Part shown: positions 24,656-32,107 of the stretch, one piece after another
How the letters are laid out: every line of letters starts with the position of its first letter
How positions within the stretch are numbered: position 1 is the first letter of the stretch
Assembly: GCA_025965715.1 (NCBI GenBank)
Contig: JAOPWJ010000024.1
Coordinates: 1 to 35,671, forward strand
Direction of reading: 5' to 3'
Length of the DNA stretch: 35,671 bases
From: Blastococcus sp.
GTDB lineage: Bacteria > Actinomycetota > Actinomycetes > Mycobacteriales > Geodermatophilaceae
Position numbers and translations under genes: made by a program
Notes under the pieces: generated by a model
Databases searched by the model: none
The model's input: the letters and a program-made list of their open reading frames with translations, nothing else
Told to the model about the DNA's origin: nothing

Positions 24656-26452
24656 ATGGAGCTCGAGAGGCACGAGTACGACGTCGTCGTGGTCGGGGCG
24701 GGAGGTGCGGGCCTCCGGGCCGCGATCGAAGCCCACGAGAGCGGCGCGCGCGTTGCGGTGGTGTGCAAGTCGCTCCTCGGCAAGGCGCACACCGTCATGG
24801 CGGAGGGCGGCATCGCCGCGGCGATGGCCAACCTCTACCCCGAGGACAACTGGCGGGTGCACTTCCGCGACACCATGCGCGGCGGCACGATGCTCAACCC
24901 CTGGCGCATGGCTCAGCTGCACGCGCAGGAGGCGCCGGACCGGGTGCGCGAGCTGGAGGACTGGGGCGCGCTGTTCGACCGGACGGCGGACGGCTTGATC
25001 AGCCAGCGCGACTTCGGCGGTCACCGGTTCGCCCGCCTGGCCCACGTCGGCGACCGGACCGGCCTGGAGCTGATCCGCACCCTGCAGCAGCGCACGGTCG
25101 CCCTCGGTATCGACGTGTACATGGAGTGCACGGTCACCCGGCTCCTCACCGATGACGCGGGCATCACGGGGGCCTTCGGCTACTGGCGGGAGTCCGGGCG
25201 CTTCATCGCCTGGGAGGCCCCCTCCGTCGTGCTGGCCACCGGCGGGATCGGCAAGTCCTACAAGGTCACCTCGAACTCCTGGGAGTACACCGGCGACGGC
25301 CACTCCCTCGCCCTCCAGGCCGGCGCCACGCTGGTCAACATGGAGTTCGTCCAGTTCCACCCGACCGGGATGGTCTGGCCTCCGTCGGTGCGCGGCATCC
25401 TCGTCACCGAGAGCGTGCGCGGCGACGGCGGCATCCTGAAGAACTCGGCCGGCAACCGCTTCATGTTCGACTACATCCCCGACTTCTTCCGCAAGGAGAC
25501 GGCGGAGAGCGAGGCCGAGGCCGACCGCTGGTACGACGACAAGAAGAACAACCGGCGTCCGCCCGAGCTGCTCCCCCGCGACGAGGTCGCCCGCGCGATC
25601 AACAGCGAGGTGAAGGCCGGCCGCGGCACCCCGCACGGCGGCGTCTTCCTCGACATCGCCTCGCGCCGCTCGCCCGAGTACATCCGCAAGCGGCTGCCGT
25701 CGATGTACCACCAGTTCAAGGAGCTGGCCGAGGTGGACATCACCAGCGAGCCGATGGAGGTCGGGCCCACCTGTCACTACGTGATGGGCGGCGTCGAGGT
25801 CGATCCGGACAACGCCGCTGCGCGGGTGCCGGGGCTGTTCGCCGCGGGGGAGGTGGCCGGCGGGATGCACGGCTCCAACCGGCTCGGCGGGAACTCGCTG
25901 TCCGACCTGCTCGTCTTCGGCCGGCGGGCCGGCCTCGCCGCCGCCGAGCACGCGCTCAAGCGGATGGGCCGGGTGGAACTGGCCGACGACGCCCTGGCCG
26001 ACGCCGGGCGGGCGGCGCTCGCCCCGTTCGAACGCGAGGGCGGCGAGAACCCGTACACGGTGCAGCACGACCTGCAGCAGACGATGCACGATCTGGTCGG
26101 CATCATCCGGACCGCGCCGGAGATGGAGCAGGCGCTGGCGCGGATCGCCGCCCTGAAGGAGCGGGTCGCGAACCTCTCGGTGGAGGGGCACCGGCAGTAC
26201 AACCCGGGCTGGCACCTGGCCCTCGACCTGCCGCACATGCTGATCGTCAGCGAGTGCATCGCCCGCGCGGCGCTCGAACGACAGGAGAGCCGCGGAGGCC
26301 ACACCCGCGACGACTTCCCTGCCTCGGACGCGGAGTGGGCGAAGACCAACCTGATCTGCACCCCCACCGGGGACGGCGGAGTGGCGGTGCGCCACCAGCC
26401 GCTGCCCCAGATGCCGCCGGAGCTCGCGGAGATCTTCGAGGAGACGGCATGA
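24656..26452 (+). CDS. sdhA: Succinate dehydrogenase flavoprotein subunit
   Basis: 598 residues. Oxidises succinate to fumarate at a covalently bound FAD. Dinucleotide-binding motif VVVVGAGGAGLRAA (Gly-rich loop at 14-19); His45 in KAHTVMAEGG is the expected FAD attachment site; FVQFHPTGM and RGDGGILKNSAGNRF carry substrate-binding and active-site Arg residues; GLFAAGEVAGGMHGSNRLGG is the second FAD motif. The C-terminal RQYNPGWHLALDL and the helical domain are typical. Slightly shorter than the mycobacterial Sdh1 homologue as I recall it. It starts 16 bases after the membrane subunit and overlaps the iron-sulphur subunit by four bases (ATGA). Confidence 0.95.
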   Translation: MELERHEYDVVVVGAGGAGLRAAIEAHESGARVAVVCKSLLGKAHTVMAEGGIAAAMANLYPEDNWRVHFRDTMRGGTMLNPWRMAQLHAQEAPDRVRELEDWGALFDRTADGLISQRDFGGHRFARLAHVGDRTGLELIRTLQQRTVALGIDVYMECTVTRLLTDDAGITGAFGYWRESGRFIAWEAPSVVLATGGIGKSYKVTSNSWEYTGDGHSLALQAGATLVNMEFVQFHPTGMVWPPSVRGILVTESVRGDGGILKNSAGNRFMFDYIPDFFRKETAESEAEADRWYDDKKNNRRPPELLPRDEVARAINSEVKAGRGTPHGGVFLDIASRRSPEYIRKRLPSMYHQFKELAEVDITSEPMEVGPTCHYVMGGVEVDPDNAAARVPGLFAAGEVAGGMHGSNRLGGNSLSDLLVFGRRAGLAAAEHALKRMGRVELADDALADAGRAALAPFEREGGENPYTVQHDLQQTMHDLVGIIRTAPEMEQALARIAALKERVANLSVEGHRQYNPGWHLALDLPHMLIVSECIARAALERQESRGGHTRDDFPASDAEWAKTNLICTPTGDGGVAVRHQPLPQMPPELAEIFEETA

Positions 26453-27204
26453 CCTACGACGCGACGTTCCGGGTGTGGCGCGGCGACGCATCGGGCGGCG
26501 AGCTGCAGCCGTTCACCGTGGCCGTGAACGAGGGCGAGGTGGTGCTCGACGTCATCCACCGCCTGCAGGCCACCCAGGCCGGGGACCTCGCCGTGCGTTG
26601 GAACTGCAAGGCCGGCAAGTGCGGATCGTGCAGCGCCGAGATCAACGGGCGCCCGCGGCTGATGTGCCTGACCCGGATGAGCACGTTCGGCGAGGGCGAG
26701 ACGGTGACGGTCACCCCGTTGCGCACGTTCCCCGTCATCCGCGACCTGGTCACCGACGTCTCCTACAACTACGAGAAGGCGGCGCAGATCCCGGCGTTCA
26801 CGCCGCGGCCCCGCGAGAAGGACGGCAGCCACCGCATGCAACAGGTGGACGTCGAGCGCCCGCAGGAGTTCCGCAAGTGCATCGAGTGCTTCCTCTGCCA
26901 GGACACCTGCCACGTCATCCGTGATCACGAGGAGAACAAGGCGGCATTCGCCGGGCCCCGGTTCCTGATCCGCCTGGCCGAGCTCGACATGCACCCGCTC
27001 GACGTCGTCGACCGCCGGAACGCCGCGCAGGAGGAGTTCGGCCTGGGCTACTGCAACATCACCAAGTGCTGCAGCGAGGTCTGCCCCGAGGGCATCCATC
27101 TCACCGACAACGGCATCATCCCGCTCAAGGAGCGGGTGGTGGACCGCAAGTACGACCCGCTGACCTGGCTCGGCTCGAAGATCGGCCGGCGCCGGAGCGA
27201 CTGA
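26449..27204 (+). CDS. sdhB: Succinate dehydrogenase iron-sulphur subunit
   Basis: 251 residues. Carries electrons from FAD to quinone through three clusters. Plant-type [2Fe-2S] ligands Cys53, Cys58, Cys61 and Cys73 in NCKAGKCGSC and RLMC. The second domain has CIECFLCQDTC (144-154) and CNITKCCSEVCPEG (202-212), matching the ligands for [4Fe-4S] and the third cluster. The extra Cys208 next to Cys207 is noted. ATG at 26449 overlaps the flavoprotein stop. The order anchor-flavoprotein-iron-sulphur is the Sdh1 arrangement, and no second anchor gene follows. Confidence 0.95.
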   Translation: MTYDATFRVWRGDASGGELQPFTVAVNEGEVVLDVIHRLQATQAGDLAVRWNCKAGKCGSCSAEINGRPRLMCLTRMSTFGEGETVTVTPLRTFPVIRDLVTDVSYNYEKAAQIPAFTPRPREKDGSHRMQQVDVERPQEFRKCIECFLCQDTCHVIRDHEENKAAFAGPRFLIRLAELDMHPLDVVDRRNAAQEEFGLGYCNITKCCSEVCPEGIHLTDNGIIPLKERVVDRKYDPLTWLGSKIGRRRSD

Positions 27205-27215
27205 ACGAGGACCCG

Positions 27216-27500
27216 GTGAAGGTCACGACGACGCGCGTGATCCCGCCGCCCTGGGAACACCTGGCGCCTGCTCTGCGACTCCGGGGTCCAGCTGCGGCCG
27301 CTTCCCCCGGTGTCTTCCTCGGGGAGCCGTCGAACCGCCTGCCGTTCGACGTGGAGACGACCGCGGATCCCAGCGCACCCGGGACGCACTGGTCGAGCCG
27401 CAACCGGCAGGTCGCGCCGCGGAACGTCGTCCCGGTGGCCGGCCCTGGGGACGAGGTCCGAGGAGATCGTGCGCGGGCGGATGCGGGCGGCGTGACATGA
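27216..27500 (+). CDS. Hypothetical protein after sdhB
   Basis: 94 residues, no recognised family. GAGGA lies six bases before the GTG at 27216, and the gene would begin 11 bases after sdhB, as expected for an operon member. The first half (KVTTTRVIPPPWEHLAP, FLGEPSNRLPFDVE) has GC-rich third positions like a real gene, but the second half is Arg/Gly-rich and low in information. No membrane segment or cysteine, so it does not look like an Sdh subunit. It may be spurious. Confidence 0.35.
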   Translation: MKVTTTRVIPPPWEHLAPALRLRGPAAAASPGVFLGEPSNRLPFDVETTADPSAPGTHWSSRNRQVAPRNVVPVAGPGDEVRGDRARADAGGVT

Positions 27501-27547
27501 CCCGGCTGGAGGACGGCGCCCCGTCGTCGGCTCCTCCGATGAGCAGG

Positions 27548-27571
27548 CGAGGGCCTCCTCGAGGGCCTCCT
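27548..27571. repeat. Two-copy 12-bp tandem repeat
   Basis: CGAGGGCCTCCT is repeated exactly at 27548-27559 and 27560-27571, followed by a CGTCGT-rich stretch near 27586-27607. The section 27501-27633 otherwise holds no gene I can support. Confidence 0.6.
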
Positions 27572-27633
27572 CGACCATCTACCGACGTCGTCCTTCGTCG
27601 TCGTCGTCGCAGGGGGCGGGCTGAAGAGCCTCC

Positions 27634-27858
27634 TCACTCCTCCTGCTGCTGCGCGGCTGCCCGCCGCTCCGCCCCGGTCTCCCCCGCATAGCCGACGTCC
27701 TGCCCGGCGACCCGGCCGACGAACTCCGCGGACTCGCCGGTGCCCGTCGTGCTCTGCGCATCGGGGGCGTCGCTCTCGCCCCCGCCGGTCGCCCGGGACA
27801 GCGCCTGGGCGTCGTCGGGGTCGACGTCCTCCTCGCCCGGCCGCGGGTCGGTGGTCAC
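27634..27858 (-). CDS. Small acidic protein of unknown function
   Basis: 74 residues, very acidic and without hydrophobic segments or cysteines, probably disordered: DPRPGEEDVDPDDAQAL, then ESAEFVGRVAGQDVGYAGETG, ending in a Gln/Glu run. GTG at 27858 overlaps the stop of the carbonic-anhydrase-like gene (GTGA, 27855-27858), which supports it as a real coupled gene. Acidic small proteins of this kind occur in desiccation-tolerant actinobacteria, but I cannot assign a function. Confidence 0.6.
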   Translation of the reverse strand: MTTDPRPGEEDVDPDDAQALSRATGGGESDAPDAQSTTGTGESAEFVGRVAGQDVGYAGETGAERRAAAQQQEE

Positions 27859-28436
27859 GGCATGCCGTCGCCGAAGACATGCCCCGCGGCAGGAAGGGGA
27901 CGGCGGACCACGGGGCGCACCTTGCGGGCCTTCGGCAGCCGAGTGGTGTAGCTCTCCGCGTTGCGGCGGATGTGGGCGAGGTCGTCGTCGGTCGATTCCC
28001 GCGTCACCTTGGCGGGGACGCCGGCCACGACCGACCTCGGCGGCACGGTCATACCCGGAGGCACCACCGCCCCGGCCGCCACGATCGACCCGGTGCCGAT
28101 GCGAGCGCCGTTCATCACGATGCAGCCCATGCCGAGCAGGACGTCGTCGTCGACCCGCGCCCCGTGGAGGACCACCCGGTGGCCGATGGTCACCCCGCGG
28201 CCGATGAGCAGCGGAAAGCCGGGGTCGGAGTGCAGCGTGCAGCCGTCCTGGACGTTGCTTCCCGGCCCGATGACGATGACCTCCTCGTCGGCGCGGGCGA
28301 TGGCGCCGTACCAGATGCTCGCGTGCGCTTCGAGGGTGACGGCGCCGACCACCACCGCAGTCGGTGCGACGAAGGCCTCGTCATCGATCTTCGGAGCACC
28401 GAACTGCAGCTCGGCGATGTAGTTGCTGTCGGTCAT
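27855..28436 (-). CDS. Gamma carbonic anhydrase-like hexapeptide-repeat protein
   Basis: 193 residues of left-handed beta-helix fold. Hexapeptide turns run from AFVAPTAVVVGAVTLEAHASIWYGAI to GSIVAAGAVVPPGMTVPPRS (in parts). Metal ligands of the gamma-class are recognisable: His in DGCTLHSD, and the His pair in TIGHRVVLHGARV. The ending VVAGVPAKVTRE is the usual helix cap. Such proteins are zinc- or iron-binding trimers; many YrdA/PaaY-type members have weak or untested carbonic anhydrase activity. ATG at 28436 has AGGGAG six bases upstream. It overlaps the small acidic gene by four bases. Confidence 0.85.
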   Translation of the reverse strand: MTDSNYIAELQFGAPKIDDEAFVAPTAVVVGAVTLEAHASIWYGAIARADEEVIVIGPGSNVQDGCTLHSDPGFPLLIGRGVTIGHRVVLHGARVDDDVLLGMGCIVMNGARIGTGSIVAAGAVVPPGMTVPPRSVVAGVPAKVTRESTDDDLAHIRRNAESYTTRLPKARKVRPVVRRPLPAAGHVFGDGMP

Positions 28437-28539
28437 GCGCGTCTCCCTGTGCCGGTGCGCCACCGTTCGCGCCTGCCCGGGAGTCTTGCCGATCCGCGGG
28501 CCGGAGTGAAGCCCTATTCCCGGCCGGCCGCCGGCTCGA

Positions 28540-28911
28540 TCAGGGGTGCGGGGTCGTCGTCCGGAGGCCGCCGGAGACGGCGACGTGCATGCGGCGCACC
28601 AGCTGTTCGAGCGCGCTGGTCGGCACGTCCGGGCGACCCGGAGCCGGCGGCATCAGCACCCAGAGCAGCAGGTAGACCACGACGCCGGCACCGCCGGCGA
28701 GGGTGAGGCCGACGAAGCCGACCCGCCAGAGCAGGGAGTCGATCCCGCTGTACTCGGCCAGGCCGCCGCAGACCCCGCCGGCCAGCCGGTCGGTGTCACT
28801 GCGGCGCAGCGGAGGTCGGGCGGAGGGGGTCGAGGTGGGCTGCTGGCGGCCGGCGGGCTGGCCGCCGGTGGGCTGGTCAGGGGGCGGGGTGGCGGGCGGG
28901 ACGTTCGTCAT
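28540..28911 (-). CDS. PspC domain protein
   Basis: 123 residues. A Pro/Gln-rich N-terminal tail of about 35 residues leads into the PspC domain: LRRSDTDRLAGGVCGGLAEY, then SGIDSLLWRVGFVGLTLAGG and VVYLLLWVLMPP as the membrane part. PspC proteins are linked to envelope stress; in actinobacteria they often stand alone or fused to kinases. A short C-terminal tail (SALEQLVRRMHVAVSGG) could be amphipathic. ATG at 28911 gives the natural N-terminus; an upstream GTG would add seven residues. Confidence 0.85.
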   Translation of the reverse strand: MTNVPPATPPPDQPTGGQPAGRQQPTSTPSARPPLRRSDTDRLAGGVCGGLAEYSGIDSLLWRVGFVGLTLAGGAGVVVYLLLWVLMPPAPGRPDVPTSALEQLVRRMHVAVSGGLRTTTPHP

Positions 28912-29008
28912 GGGTAGCAGCCTGTCGACCACGACGGCTGCCGACCATCAGGGAACCCCCGGATCCGTCCCTGATTCAGCGACCGGCCTTCTCAGGGCAG
29001 GGTGCCGG

Positions 29009-29263
29009 TCAGGTCGGGTCCAGCACTCCGATGTGAGCGAGGAGCCGGGCCGCGGCACCGTCCTCTCCGGACAGGACCCGCCGCACGAGCTCCGACAGCT
29101 CGGGGTCGCGGTCCGCAGGCACGTCCTTCACCACCGCCGCGCCGTCCTGGGGCCGGGTCCCCGTGACCCCCACCGTCCGGGCACCCCCGGGACCGCCGAT
29201 CGTCAGCTGCCCCTCGAACCCCGGCTGGCGCACCTCCAGCGTGGTGCGGTCGTCGTCTCCCAT
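29009..29263 (-). CDS. Hypothetical protein, 84 residues
   Basis: No recognised family. Soluble and acidic, with a beta-rich start (RTTLEVRQPGFEGQLTIGG), a charged centre (VVKDVPADRDPELSELVRRV) and the ending RLLAHIGVLDPT. ATG at 29263 has AGGA seven bases upstream, a good site. It lies directly downstream of the glycosidase gene, but a strong hairpin separates them, so it probably has its own promoter or is expressed at lower level. Confidence 0.6.
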   Translation of the reverse strand: MGDDDRTTLEVRQPGFEGQLTIGGPGGARTVGVTGTRPQDGAAVVKDVPADRDPELSELVRRVLSGEDGAAARLLAHIGVLDPT

Positions 29264-29279
29264 TCCGGCGTCCTACCCA

Positions 29280-29324
29280 CCGGCGGGCATCGGCAACGGA
29301 TCCTGCGCTGCCGATGCCCGCCGG
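29280..29324. terminator. Strong terminator hairpin after the GH26-like gene
   Basis: CCGGCGGGCATCGGCA at 29280-29295 and TGCCGATGCCCGCCGG at 29309-29324 form a perfect 16-bp stem with a 13-base loop. On the minus strand it begins one base after the glycosidase stop codon. It is the longest perfect hairpin I found in the window, lacking only a T-run. Confidence 0.8.
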
Positions 29325-29325
29325 A

Positions 29326-30474
29326 TCAGACGGTGAAGTTCGCGGTGTCCTGGGCCATCTGCCGCAGCGCACCGAACTCCGACGACGCCGTCAGGCCCCA
29401 CCGGCAGTCGGCGTTGGACGCGATCGTCGGCGGGCGGTTGAAGTAGAACGCCGCTGTGAAGACGTCCCGGTTGGCGACCAGGTAGCGCTGCGCGTTGTTG
29501 AGCCACTGCGTGCGACTGGCGTTGGAGTGGCTGGCGAACTCGGGGAACGAGGCCTTCTTGCCGTGTGCACGGGCGAAGGCGGCGACCGGGTCACCCAGGT
29601 ACTGCAGCTCGTTGTACTTACCGGTGCCCGTCGCGCCGCAGCTGATCCAGTTGTAGGCGTCGGCTCCGACGTTGTCGACCCACTCGTCACCGGGGTACCA
29701 CTTGGCTGCGGCCTGCTCGCTGGCGGGATTGACGCGGAACGAGTAGGCGGTCATCTGCCACGTCCAGATGACGTTCGTGGCGCCCTGCTGGTCGAAGATC
29801 GTCTCGACGTGCCGATAGGCCGCGATGAAGTCGGCGGCGCTGCCCAGAGTCAGGCGGTCGTGCGCTTCCGGCTCGTGGTTGTAGGCGACCATCGGGTTGC
29901 CGCCCCGGGCCTTGATCGTCTGCGCCCAGGTGACGATCTGGTTGTAGAGCGACGAGCCCGGCCCGGCGGCGGCGACGTCGCGCCACGTGGTGCCACCGGC
30001 GCTGACCGTGATCATGGCCGCCTTCGGGACGCCACCCGCGAACTTGGCGTAGGCGTGGTTGGCCAGCGGAACGCCCGTTCCGGCCAGCGCCTGCTGGTAG
30101 CCGCCGGCGACCGAGCCGATGTACATGCGCCCCCCCGTGGTGCTGCCGGCCGGGGCCACAGCCGGGGCGGCAGCAGGCGCAGTGGCAGGGCCTGGTGTGG
30201 CCTTGGACCTGCCGGGAGCGACCGATCCCGGGCCGGCGGGGGCTTGAGCGGAGCCAGCAGGGGTGCCGGCGGCGGCAGCCCCGGCGCCGGGGCCGGCCAC
30301 GGAGGCGATCGAACCGCCCTCGGTGGCCGTCACCTGACGGGTGACGGAGGAAGCGGCGGGCTGAGTGGCCACCGACGGGGCAACCGCGAGCGCGAGGGCG
30401 ACCGCAGCCGTTCCCGTGGCGGTCAGCATGAGGCCGTTCCAGACGGCGCGGGACACTCGTGAGGACGAGCGCAT
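29326..30474 (-). CDS. Secreted GH26-like glycoside hydrolase
   Basis: 382 residues. A signal peptide (LMLTATGTAAVALALAVA) is followed by a long Ala/Pro/Gly linker to about residue 112, then a (beta/alpha)8-type domain. Likely catalytic residues: acid/base Glu201 in MVAYNHEPEAHDR and nucleophile Glu312 in KKASFPEFASHS, in the order expected for GH26. IWTWQMTAYSFR and YPGDEWVDNVGADAYNW are typical GH26-like strands. GH26 enzymes cut mannans and related beta-glycans, so the substrate may be an extracellular or own-envelope polysaccharide. ATG at 30474 has AAGGAG ten bases upstream. Expression is likely controlled by the c-di-AMP riboswitch in its leader. Confidence 0.85.
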   Translation of the reverse strand: MRSSSRVSRAVWNGLMLTATGTAAVALALAVAPSVATQPAASSVTRQVTATEGGSIASVAGPGAGAAAAGTPAGSAQAPAGPGSVAPGRSKATPGPATAPAAAPAVAPAGSTTGGRMYIGSVAGGYQQALAGTGVPLANHAYAKFAGGVPKAAMITVSAGGTTWRDVAAAGPGSSLYNQIVTWAQTIKARGGNPMVAYNHEPEAHDRLTLGSAADFIAAYRHVETIFDQQGATNVIWTWQMTAYSFRVNPASEQAAAKWYPGDEWVDNVGADAYNWISCGATGTGKYNELQYLGDPVAAFARAHGKKASFPEFASHSNASRTQWLNNAQRYLVANRDVFTAAFYFNRPPTIASNADCRWGLTASSEFGALRQMAQDTANFTV

Positions 30475-30501
30475 GGCGGGACAACTCCTTCTTCCTGAGA
30501 A

Positions 30502-30630
30502 CCGCTGACCGGGTTAGCTGACGGGTTCGGGCGGGAAGGCGGCCCTACGGCACGTGGCCGATTCACCCCAGGGATCTGTGGGTCCCCGGCTCCGCGCGCA
30601 CCAGCCGGTGCGGCGACGGATTGAGCGGCG
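30502..30630 (-). ncRNA. c-di-AMP riboswitch (ydaO-yuaA)
   Basis: The minus strand leader of the GH26-like gene contains the conserved ydaO blocks in order: CGGAGCCGGGGACCCA (about 30594-30579), CTGGGGTGAATCGG (about 30571-30558), CCGTAGGGC (30550-30542), CCCGCCCGAACCCGTCAGC and TAACCCGGT (30534-30508). The outer P1 helix is CCGCT (30628-30624) with AGCGG (30506-30502). This RNA binds cyclic di-AMP and usually turns off cell-wall hydrolase or resuscitation-factor genes in actinobacteria. Its end lies 12 bases before the AAGGAG ribosome site, with no separate terminator hairpin evident, so control may be translational or through early termination. Confidence 0.93.
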
Positions 30631-30922
30631 GTCCGGCGAGTTCCCGATCTGTCGGGGCGACGCCTCGCTCGAACCGGAGAGAACGTAACCCGCAACTTTT
30701 GGTAACGGAAGGGTCACGGAGAAAAACTACACAAGTGTTCTTCGTTGGCCCTGCGCGGTTTTGCTATGACTCTGCGTCCAGACTCGCCGGCCGCTCCGGC
30801 GATCACCCCGGTCGAGCCCGGCGCCGAGCCGCAGGACGGAGCATCGCGGCCGCGGGGAAAAGGATCCGCTCGGTAGCGGAACGGTTCTAGCCTCGGCCCT
30901 CTCCGGCCGATCTGGAGCTGTC
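30631..30922. promoter_or_regulatory. Divergent promoter region between the riboswitch and the beta-propeller gene
   Basis: 292 bases, AT-richer near 30680-30775. On the minus strand GTGAC, six bases, GTTAC (30717-30702) is a near-palindrome upstream of the riboswitch and may be a Crp-like or other regulator site. On the plus strand TTCGTT (30741-30746) and TATGAC (30765-30770), 18 bases apart, resemble a weak promoter for the lipoprotein gene. These are guesses by eye. Confidence 0.35.
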
Positions 30923-32107
30923 ATGCGTCCTCGCCCCCGACTCGTCGTCGCGGCCCTCTGCGCGACCGCGTTCATCGCCGGCTGCTCCACACCGGCCGAA
31001 CCCGATTCCCCGCCGGCCCAGCTGGCGGCCACGACGACGCAGGCACTCACTCCGACGCCGACCTCTCCCGCCACACCGTCGGCGGCGCCGGACACCCGGC
31101 CACCGGCCTCGGCCGGGCGCCTGGTCGATCTGCGGACGATCGGCGGGGAGATCTCACCCAAGTCCGTGACCGCCACCGGCACCGGTCTGGTCTTCGCGCA
31201 GAACATGATGTACCGGCACACCGTGACGGTGTACGACCGCGACTTCGACCTCGTCGCGACGATCTCCGACGAGGTGACGCCCTCGCAGTTCGGCGTCGAA
31301 CTCGACGGCAGCTACGGCGGCGCTCCGGTGGAGGCGGCCGCCACCCCGGACGGGCGGTACGTCTACGTCTCCAACTACTCGATGTACGGCCCGGGCTTCC
31401 GGGAAGGCACCGACATCTGCACGCCGCGGGACGACTACCCCGACAGCTTCGTCTACCGGATCGACACGACATCGCTCGAGATCGACCAGGTCATCGAGGT
31501 GGGCGCCGTTCCCAAGTACCTCGCCGTCACCCCTGACGGCGCGACACTGCTGGTCACCAACTGGTGCTCCTTCGACCTCAGCGTCGTGGACGTCACGACC
31601 GCCGCCGAGGTGCGACGCATCCCGATCGGCCGCTATCCCCGCGGCATCGCCATCCACCCGGACTCCGGCACCGCGTGGATCGCCGTCATGGGCGACACCC
31701 GGCTGGTGCAGCTGGACCTGCGCAGCTACGGGACGAAGGACCTCGAGGGGGTCGGCGGCGGACCGCGGCACCTGCAGATCAGCCCGGACGGCGCCTTCCT
31801 CTACGTCACGCTCAACCGGGACGGCGTCGTGGCGAAGGTCGACACGGCCACCGGGGAGACCGTCGCCGTCGCCAGGACGGGGCAGGCGCCGCGCAGCGCC
31901 GTCCTGTCCACGGACGGAACCGCGCTCTACGTCGTCAACTACGAGTCGGACACCGTGGCCAAGGTGGCCACGGCCGACATGAGCCTCCTGCAGACCGTCG
32001 GCGTCGGTCACCACCCCATCGGCATCACCTGGGACGACGACACGCGACAGCTGTGGGTGGCCTGCTACTCGGGCACCATCGCCGTCTTCCAGGACGGGTC
32101 GGCCTGA
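30923..32107 (+). CDS. YncE-like beta-propeller lipoprotein
   Basis: 394 residues. Signal peptide with a clear lipobox (ATAFIAGC, Cys21), a Thr/Pro/Ala linker to about residue 65, then a seven-bladed propeller of the YncE/YVTN type. Repeats are visible as VEAAATPDGRYVYVSNYS, LAVTPDGATLLVTNW, IAIHPDSGTAWIAV, LQISPDGAFLYVTLN, AVLSTDGTALYVVNYESDTV and GITWDDDTRQLWVACY. Function of such proteins is mostly unknown; binding roles or lactonase-like folds are described. ATG at 30923 has GGAG five bases upstream. Its end overlaps the convergent GT87 gene by 43 bases. Confidence 0.88.
   Translation: MRPRPRLVVAALCATAFIAGCSTPAEPDSPPAQLAATTTQALTPTPTSPATPSAAPDTRPPASAGRLVDLRTIGGEISPKSVTATGTGLVFAQNMMYRHTVTVYDRDFDLVATISDEVTPSQFGVELDGSYGGAPVEAAATPDGRYVYVSNYSMYGPGFREGTDICTPRDDYPDSFVYRIDTTSLEIDQVIEVGAVPKYLAVTPDGATLLVTNWCSFDLSVVDVTTAAEVRRIPIGRYPRGIAIHPDSGTAWIAVMGDTRLVQLDLRSYGTKDLEGVGGGPRHLQISPDGAFLYVTLNRDGVVAKVDTATGETVAVARTGQAPRSAVLSTDGTALYVVNYESDTVAKVATADMSLLQTVGVGHHPIGITWDDDTRQLWVACYSGTIAVFQDGSA

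Noticed and set aside
24617-26491. Minus-strand open frame of over 600 codons opposite sdhA
   Set aside because: sdhA on the plus strand has FAD and active-site motifs throughout; the opposite translation has none.
27497-27691. 64-codon plus-strand frame starting with an ATGA overlap after the hypothetical gene
   Set aside because: Arg- and Pro-rich low-complexity translation that runs into the better supported small acidic gene on the other strand.
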